NCBI GenBank assembly: GCA_015065105.1
Contig: SVQZ01000005.1
Span: forward strand, 1 to 35,411
Length of the DNA stretch: 35,411 nt
Reading direction: 5' to 3'
Source of the DNA: Oscillospiraceae bacterium
GTDB taxonomy: Bacteria > Bacillota > Clostridia > Oscillospirales > CAG-272
Below, in pieces: positions 31,306 to 35,411 of the stretch. The notes beneath the pieces are model-generated. The model was not told the origin of the DNA. It saw nothing but the letters and a program-made list of their open reading frames with translations, and made no database searches. Position 1 is the first letter of the stretch. Each line of letters begins with the position of its first letter. The position numbers and the translations under genes were made by a program.

Positions 31306-34278
31306 TTATCCTTCTTTATATTTATCAAAGTACATAAATATCTTCGCCGCCTGCGCTCTCGTTACAGTTACCTTGGGCGAAAGAATATTTACCGTCTCAC
31401 TTGTTGAGCCGAGCAATCCTGCATTGACAGCCCACGCACAGGCTTCATGCGCCCACTCGCTTATATCCTCTGCATCCTCACAGTATGAAAGCGCTGCCCT
31501 CTTATCGGTGTTGATTCCCTGAGTCTTTGCATATCTGTAAAGCATCGTCGCCAAAGCTTCGCGGGTCATGGGCTGACCTTTGCCGAATCTGCCGTTACCT
31601 ATACCGTTTATAATTCCTTCCGAATTAGCCCAAATCACCGATGCTCCGTACCAGATGTCAACCGAAACGTCTGTAAAGGGGCTTTCTTTATATTCTTCGA
31701 GATCCGCCCCCGCAACTCTTGCAAGTATAACGACGAACTGCTCTCTGGTAAGCTTACCGTTGGGATTAAATATTCCCTTATCGGTACCCGTAATATATCC
31801 GTGCTTGTAGCAATACTCAACACCCTCGGCATACCAGGAATTTTCCCATACGTCGGGGAAGCCGTCATAATCAAGCACAGGAATGCTTTCGGTGTTTATT
31901 ACTTCAGTACATACCGTACATTTCTGAATCTTACAGCCAAGGTTATAATAGTCGGGATCCTTTGTTATTTCCCATTCGCCGGTCTTGTGACCCTGTGCTT
32001 CCTCGGTCAATACATCCTTTGTGCCGCAGCCGTTATCACACACAGCCTCCTTTACCCCGTTTACCGTACATCCAAGCTCGGAGATCGTAACGTAATTTGT
32101 GAAGCTGTGACCGAATGCGGTATTTTCTATTTCAATTGTGTCACTTGCGCCGCAGCCGTTATCGCAATATGCGGTCTTTGTTCCGTTTTGGGTACAGGTG
32201 GTATTGTTATCATCAACATAATTGGTAAATATATGCTCTTTACAGATCAGCTTGAAGGGCCATCCTTCCTCAAGTGCGAGCTTATGTACGTAAGAATTCG
32301 CATAACAGATCACCGTAGGATCATCACCGAACACGTTTTTCGCCATGAAATCAAGCTCTCCGGGGATATATACGGTTTTAAGATTACCGCAGAATACAAA
32401 TGCCTGATAAAGAATGTTCTTAACACTTTCGGGAAGAATTATATGGGAAAGCTTTTCACAGCCTGCAAATGCATGGCCTGCAACCGATTTTGTGCCGTCC
32501 TTCACAACATAAGTGCCTGTAAGACCCTTGTCAACTGCAATTATATGCCCATTCATGTAAAGAGCTCCGTCTTCCCAGTTTGTTTTGTCTTTATATATGC
32601 CCGAACTGAGAAAAGCATAGCTTTCTACGATCTTAACGCTGTCAGGCATTTCAAATTTGGTAAGAGCTTCACATTCATAAAAACAGTATGCTCCTATGCG
32701 CTCAACCCCTTCGGGAATATTAACGTTCTTTAATGAGGTACATCCTGAGAAAGCCCATTCACCCACAGCCTGAACAGTATCGGGTATTTCAACGGTTATA
32801 ATACTTTCATTTCCTGAAAAGGCACTTCCCGCAATACCTTTAATATGGGAAGGAAGGACGAATCTTTCCTCTGTGCCGTTATAATCCAACAAAACGTTAT
32901 TAATATAAAGAGCATCCTGAGTCCAGTTGATATGTGAATTATAATACGATGTATCGGAAAATGCACCTGACCCGATTTTATAAAGATGCTCGGGCATTTT
33001 TATATTTCTCAGAGAAGTACAGGCATAAAACGCATAAGATTCTATTTCAACAATATTATCGGGAATATCGATACTCTCAATAGCCCCGCATTCGCTGAAG
33101 CATTCACCGCTTATAACACTTATTCCGCTGCCCAAATCAATATCTTTTAAATAAGTACAACCGGAAAAAGCACCGTAATCCATAAACGTAACAGTATCGG
33201 GAATCGAAAGACTCTTTATATCCATACCGCTCAGAGCATAATAGCCTATATACTCAGTACCGTAAGGGATCTCAATTTCTTTTATTGCATTAAATGCTAC
33301 AGAATAGTCCCCAAATACCTTAATATTTGCAGGAAGCTTTATTTTTTCAAGCTTATAACAAAAGGACATAAAGTGAAAGGGCAGCGTTTCGATATTATCA
33401 GAAAGCTCTGCTTCCTTAAGCTGTTCCATATCACGAAAAGACCATTCACCGACAGTTGTAACGCTGTCCGGCATGGTAAGCTTTTGGATACAGCTATTTT
33501 CAAAAAAGGCATAGGGATCAATTTCCCGAACAAAATCGGGTATAGTATATTCGGTATCCGTTTTCATAACAGGATACTTTATTAAAGCCTTTCTATCGGT
33601 ATCAAAAAGAACACCGTCAATCGAAGAATAATATGGATTTTCTTCACTTACATTGATAGCGGTTAAATTATCGCATGAATAAAAGACCCTGTCACCGATA
33701 CTTTTTACATTCTTACCTATGGTAACCGTATTCATATCACAGCCTTTAAAGGCATAGGAACTGATTTTTTCAACATCATCGGGAATTACTATATCCACCA
33801 TTTTTTCACTGTTTAAATACAGTGAAGCTCCCAAAAACATAGGATTAGCGCTGGTATCTTGAAAATCAATGTTACACCATGCAGACAGATCGGTTATATG
33901 CAGAGTTCCGATAACTTCATGGGTCCAGAACGCACTTTCGCCTATAGACGTAACACTTTCAGGAATATATACCGTTTTTAAATATTTGTGAGAATATGCC
34001 ATATAGCTGCCTATATGGGTAATTCCGTTCTCGATCACAATTCTGCTAATACTCGAGCGAGAGGAATACCAGGGCTGGCTTTCGCTGCCCGACCATCCGT
34101 AGTCCTCCATAGCTCCTGTACCGGATATAGTAAGAGTGCCGCCCGATAACGTCCAACTGACATTTTCTCCGCACTTTCCGCTTTTTTCCGCATGGCTTAC
34201 AAACGAGCTTGCAGAAAGACAGGATATTAGCATGATAATAACAAGAACTGACGATACTACACGTTTGATTCCTTTCAT
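31306..34278 (-). CDS. BspA-like leucine-rich repeat protein with SLH domains
   Basis: A 990-residue surface protein. A signal peptide ends near FVSHAEK (about residue 31). The next 630 residues are BspA/LRR_5-type repeats with the core IPDxVxxIxxYAFxxCxxL, preceded by the usual opening WTLSGGTLTISGTGAM. Two cysteine repeats follow (each GHSF-like start, then C-x9-C-x3-C), then a degenerate third. The last 190 residues carry three SLH motifs (FPDVWENSWYAEGVEY, FTDVSVDIWYGASVIWA, YCEDAEDISEWAHEACAW) that attach to secondary wall polymers. AAAGGAG precedes the ATG. LRR_5 proteins often mediate host or cell contact; the ligand is unknown here. It lies 40 bases downstream of a second SLH gene and probably shares its transcript. 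Confidence 0.93.
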   Translation of the reverse strand: MKGIKRVVSSVLVIIMLISCLSASSFVSHAEKSGKCGENVSWTLSGGTLTISGTGAMEDYGWSGSESQPWYSSRSSISRIVIENGITHIGSYMAYSHKYLKTVYIPESVTSIGESAFWTHEVIGTLHITDLSAWCNIDFQDTSANPMFLGASLYLNSEKMVDIVIPDDVEKISSYAFKGCDMNTVTIGKNVKSIGDRVFYSCDNLTAINVSEENPYYSSIDGVLFDTDRKALIKYPVMKTDTEYTIPDFVREIDPYAFFENSCIQKLTMPDSVTTVGEWSFRDMEQLKEAELSDNIETLPFHFMSFCYKLEKIKLPANIKVFGDYSVAFNAIKEIEIPYGTEYIGYYALSGMDIKSLSIPDTVTFMDYGAFSGCTYLKDIDLGSGISVISGECFSECGAIESIDIPDNIVEIESYAFYACTSLRNIKMPEHLYKIGSGAFSDTSYYNSHINWTQDALYINNVLLDYNGTEERFVLPSHIKGIAGSAFSGNESIITVEIPDTVQAVGEWAFSGCTSLKNVNIPEGVERIGAYCFYECEALTKFEMPDSVKIVESYAFLSSGIYKDKTNWEDGALYMNGHIIAVDKGLTGTYVVKDGTKSVAGHAFAGCEKLSHIILPESVKNILYQAFVFCGNLKTVYIPGELDFMAKNVFGDDPTVICYANSYVHKLALEEGWPFKLICKEHIFTNYVDDNNTTCTQNGTKTAYCDNGCGASDTIEIENTAFGHSFTNYVTISELGCTVNGVKEAVCDNGCGTKDVLTEEAQGHKTGEWEITKDPDYYNLGCKIQKCTVCTEVINTESIPVLDYDGFPDVWENSWYAEGVEYCYKHGYITGTDKGIFNPNGKLTREQFVVILARVAGADLEEYKESPFTDVSVDIWYGASVIWANSEGIINGIGNGRFGKGQPMTREALATMLYRYAKTQGINTDKRAALSYCEDAEDISEWAHEACAWAVNAGLLGSTSETVNILSPKVTVTRAQAAKIFMYFDKYKEG

Positions 34279-34318
34279 TATGTGATTCTCCTTTTATCAG
34301 ATTTTTGGGGTTGATCAA

Positions 34319-35411
34319 TCACTGCTGCTCGGTTATATAAGCATCATAAGACATGAATACCTTTGCAGCCTGTGCACGTGAAAGGGTCATTTTCGGTGAG
34401 ATAATAAGAGTTTCAGAGCTCGTCGATCCCATAAGCCGGTTATTTAATGCCCAGTTCATTCCTGTCTTTGCCCAATCTGACAGCTCTGCACTGTCGCTGT
34501 AGCTCTCGAGAAGATCGGGATATACAGTTTCGTCCCTTGAATATCTGCAGAGTATTACCGCAACACTTTCTCTTGTCATAGCGTTTCCCACGCCGAACAG
34601 ACCGTTACCGATACCGTTTACGTATCCGTTTTCGTTTGCCCAAATTACAGATGCTCCATACCAGATGTCAGCCGAAACGTCTGTAAAGGGGCTTTCTTTA
34701 TATTCTCCGAGATCTGCTCCCGCAACTCTTGCAAGTATAACGACGAACTGCTCTCTGGTAAGCTTACCCGCGGGATTAAATTCTCCCTTGTCATTACCAA
34801 GGATATATCCCTTTTTAACGCAATGGATCACTCCTTCGTAATACCATGCGTTTTCGTCAATATCGGGCATAGGACGGGGTCCGGGGGTTTCATCTTTAAC
34901 CTCAAGAACCTCACCGCAATTGATACATTTAAGTATATTTTCATTCTCATTCTCAGGCGAAGCCTCCCATTCGCCGGGAATATGTCCCTTCGCTTCAATG
35001 ATAACCGTGTCCTTTTCTTTACAGCCATTATCGCATACTGCTTCTTTTACGCCGTTTTCGGTACAGCTTGCTTCTGTTACAGTCTTGTAATCTGTGAAGC
35101 TGTGGCCCAACGCACTTCCTTCTATAACAACGGTATCAATTGCGTTACATACTGTACATACGGCAGTCTTTGTTCCGTTATGAGTACAGTCGGCATTATT
35201 ATCCTCGATATACTCGGCAAACGTATGACCCAATGCACTGTTATTTATTATTCTGGTATCCCTTGTTCCGCAACCGTTATCGCAGAAAGCCTCCTGTATC
35301 TCGTTATTGATACAGTCTGCAGGAATAATGACCGTATAATCTGTAAAGCTGTGACCGTACGCTGTATTTTCATTCTCCCTTGTATCGGTAACACCGCAGC
35401 CGTTTTCGCAA
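34319..35411 (-). CDS. SLH-domain surface protein with cysteine repeats (5'-truncated)
   Basis: The C-terminal 363 residues of a protein whose start is beyond the window; the frame is open to the right edge, so the ATG at 35233 is an internal Met. Visible are at least three full cysteine repeats of about 41 residues, each beginning GH[ST]F and carrying C-x9-C-x2/3-C (for example CTENGVKEAVCDNGC). A GHIPGEWE variant and a Pro-rich linker (PGPRPMPD) follow. Three SLH motifs end the protein (YYEGVIHCVKKGYILG, FTDVSADIWYGASVIWA, SDSAELSDWAKTGMNWA). It is a paralogue of the following gene, sharing a 50-base identical stretch in the SLH region. Anchoring to the wall is inferred from SLH; its N-terminal function is not visible. 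Confidence 0.9.
   Translation of the reverse strand, partial: CENGCGVTDTRENENTAYGHSFTDYTVIIPADCINNEIQEAFCDNGCGTRDTRIINNSALGHTFAEYIEDNNADCTHNGTKTAVCTVCNAIDTVVIEGSALGHSFTDYKTVTEASCTENGVKEAVCDNGCKEKDTVIIEAKGHIPGEWEASPENENENILKCINCGEVLEVKDETPGPRPMPDIDENAWYYEGVIHCVKKGYILGNDKGEFNPAGKLTREQFVVILARVAGADLGEYKESPFTDVSADIWYGASVIWANENGYVNGIGNGLFGVGNAMTRESVAVILCRYSRDETVYPDLLESYSDSAELSDWAKTGMNWALNNRLMGSTSSETLIISPKMTLSRAQAAKVFMSYDAYITEQQ

Noticed and set aside
31801-32733. Plus-strand open frame of 310 codons
   Set aside because: Shadow of the LRR-SLH gene; its apparent Cys-rich sequence is the reverse reading of LRR and cysteine repeats.
31860-34200. Periodic similarity considered as a CRISPR array or DNA repeat
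   Set aside because: The periodicity is that of translated LRR_5 and cysteine repeats, with diverged DNA.
34319-35233. ATG at 35233 as the start of the right-edge SLH protein
   Set aside because: The reading frame and the cysteine-repeat pattern continue upstream to the window edge, and there is no signal peptide at this Met.

Overview
The window looks like a chromosomal segment of an anaerobic, low-to-mid GC Firmicute, most likely a gut-type clostridium of the Oscillospirales. The signs are strong AGGAGG-type ribosome binding sites, near-consensus sigma-A promoters, Mini-RNase III, a glycyl radical enzyme, ferredoxin-type oxidoreductases, BspA-like leucine-rich repeats with S-layer homology domains, and a lepB-rbgA-rnhB-yraN block. 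I infer the taxon from gene content only. I see no tRNA, rRNA, CRISPR array, phage or insertion sequence. Both ends cut through large secreted-protein genes.

Layout. 1-2887 (-): 5'-complete, 3'-truncated secreted esterase with a tandemly duplicated sialate O-acetylesterase-like module. 2988-6289 (-): glycyl radical enzyme and its activase, one operon behind a consensus promoter with a palindromic operator. 6448-9624 (-): TetR regulator, AlkD-like DNA glycosylase, and ABC exporter ATPase and permease, translationally coupled behind a consensus promoter overlapped by palindromic DNA. 9552-9898 holds no gene but has terminators and a repeated motif. 9899-10888 (-): Mini-III RNase and a cell-wall amidase. 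10978-15299 (+): TtcA-like sulfurtransferase, coaD, a PlsC-like acyltransferase with a zinc ribbon, and a lipoprotein. 15440-19464 (-): small lipoprotein, glutamine synthetase, two aldo/keto reductases. 19553-20131 (+): cyclase-family metal hydrolase. 20220-23600 (-): the conserved tig-clpP-clpX block. 23703-24662: metallophosphoesterase (-) and DUF1540 peptide (+), divergent. 24656-30633 (-): a tight seven-gene run (apgM-like or homoserine kinase-like, lepB, rbgA/ylqF, rnhB, yraN, M19 dipeptidase, thrC). 30797-31290 (+): rplS with leader and terminator. 31306-35411 (-): two paralogous SLH surface proteins, the first truncated at the window edge.

How the genes work together. Most of the window is housekeeping: proteostasis (trigger factor, ClpXP), ribosome and RNA maturation (L19, RbgA, Mini-III, RNase HII), secretion (signal peptidase I), CoA and lipid synthesis, ammonia assimilation and threonine synthesis. 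The accessory parts with most promise are the TetR-AlkD-ABC operon, which pairs base-excision repair of alkylated DNA with drug export under one regulator, and the glycyl radical enzyme, whose radical-loop fingerprint departs from the classical pattern and whose substrate cannot be assigned here. A short motif that recurs directly 3' of terminators, an alternative homoserine kinase candidate linked to thrC, and mutually overlapping divergent promoters are secondary points.
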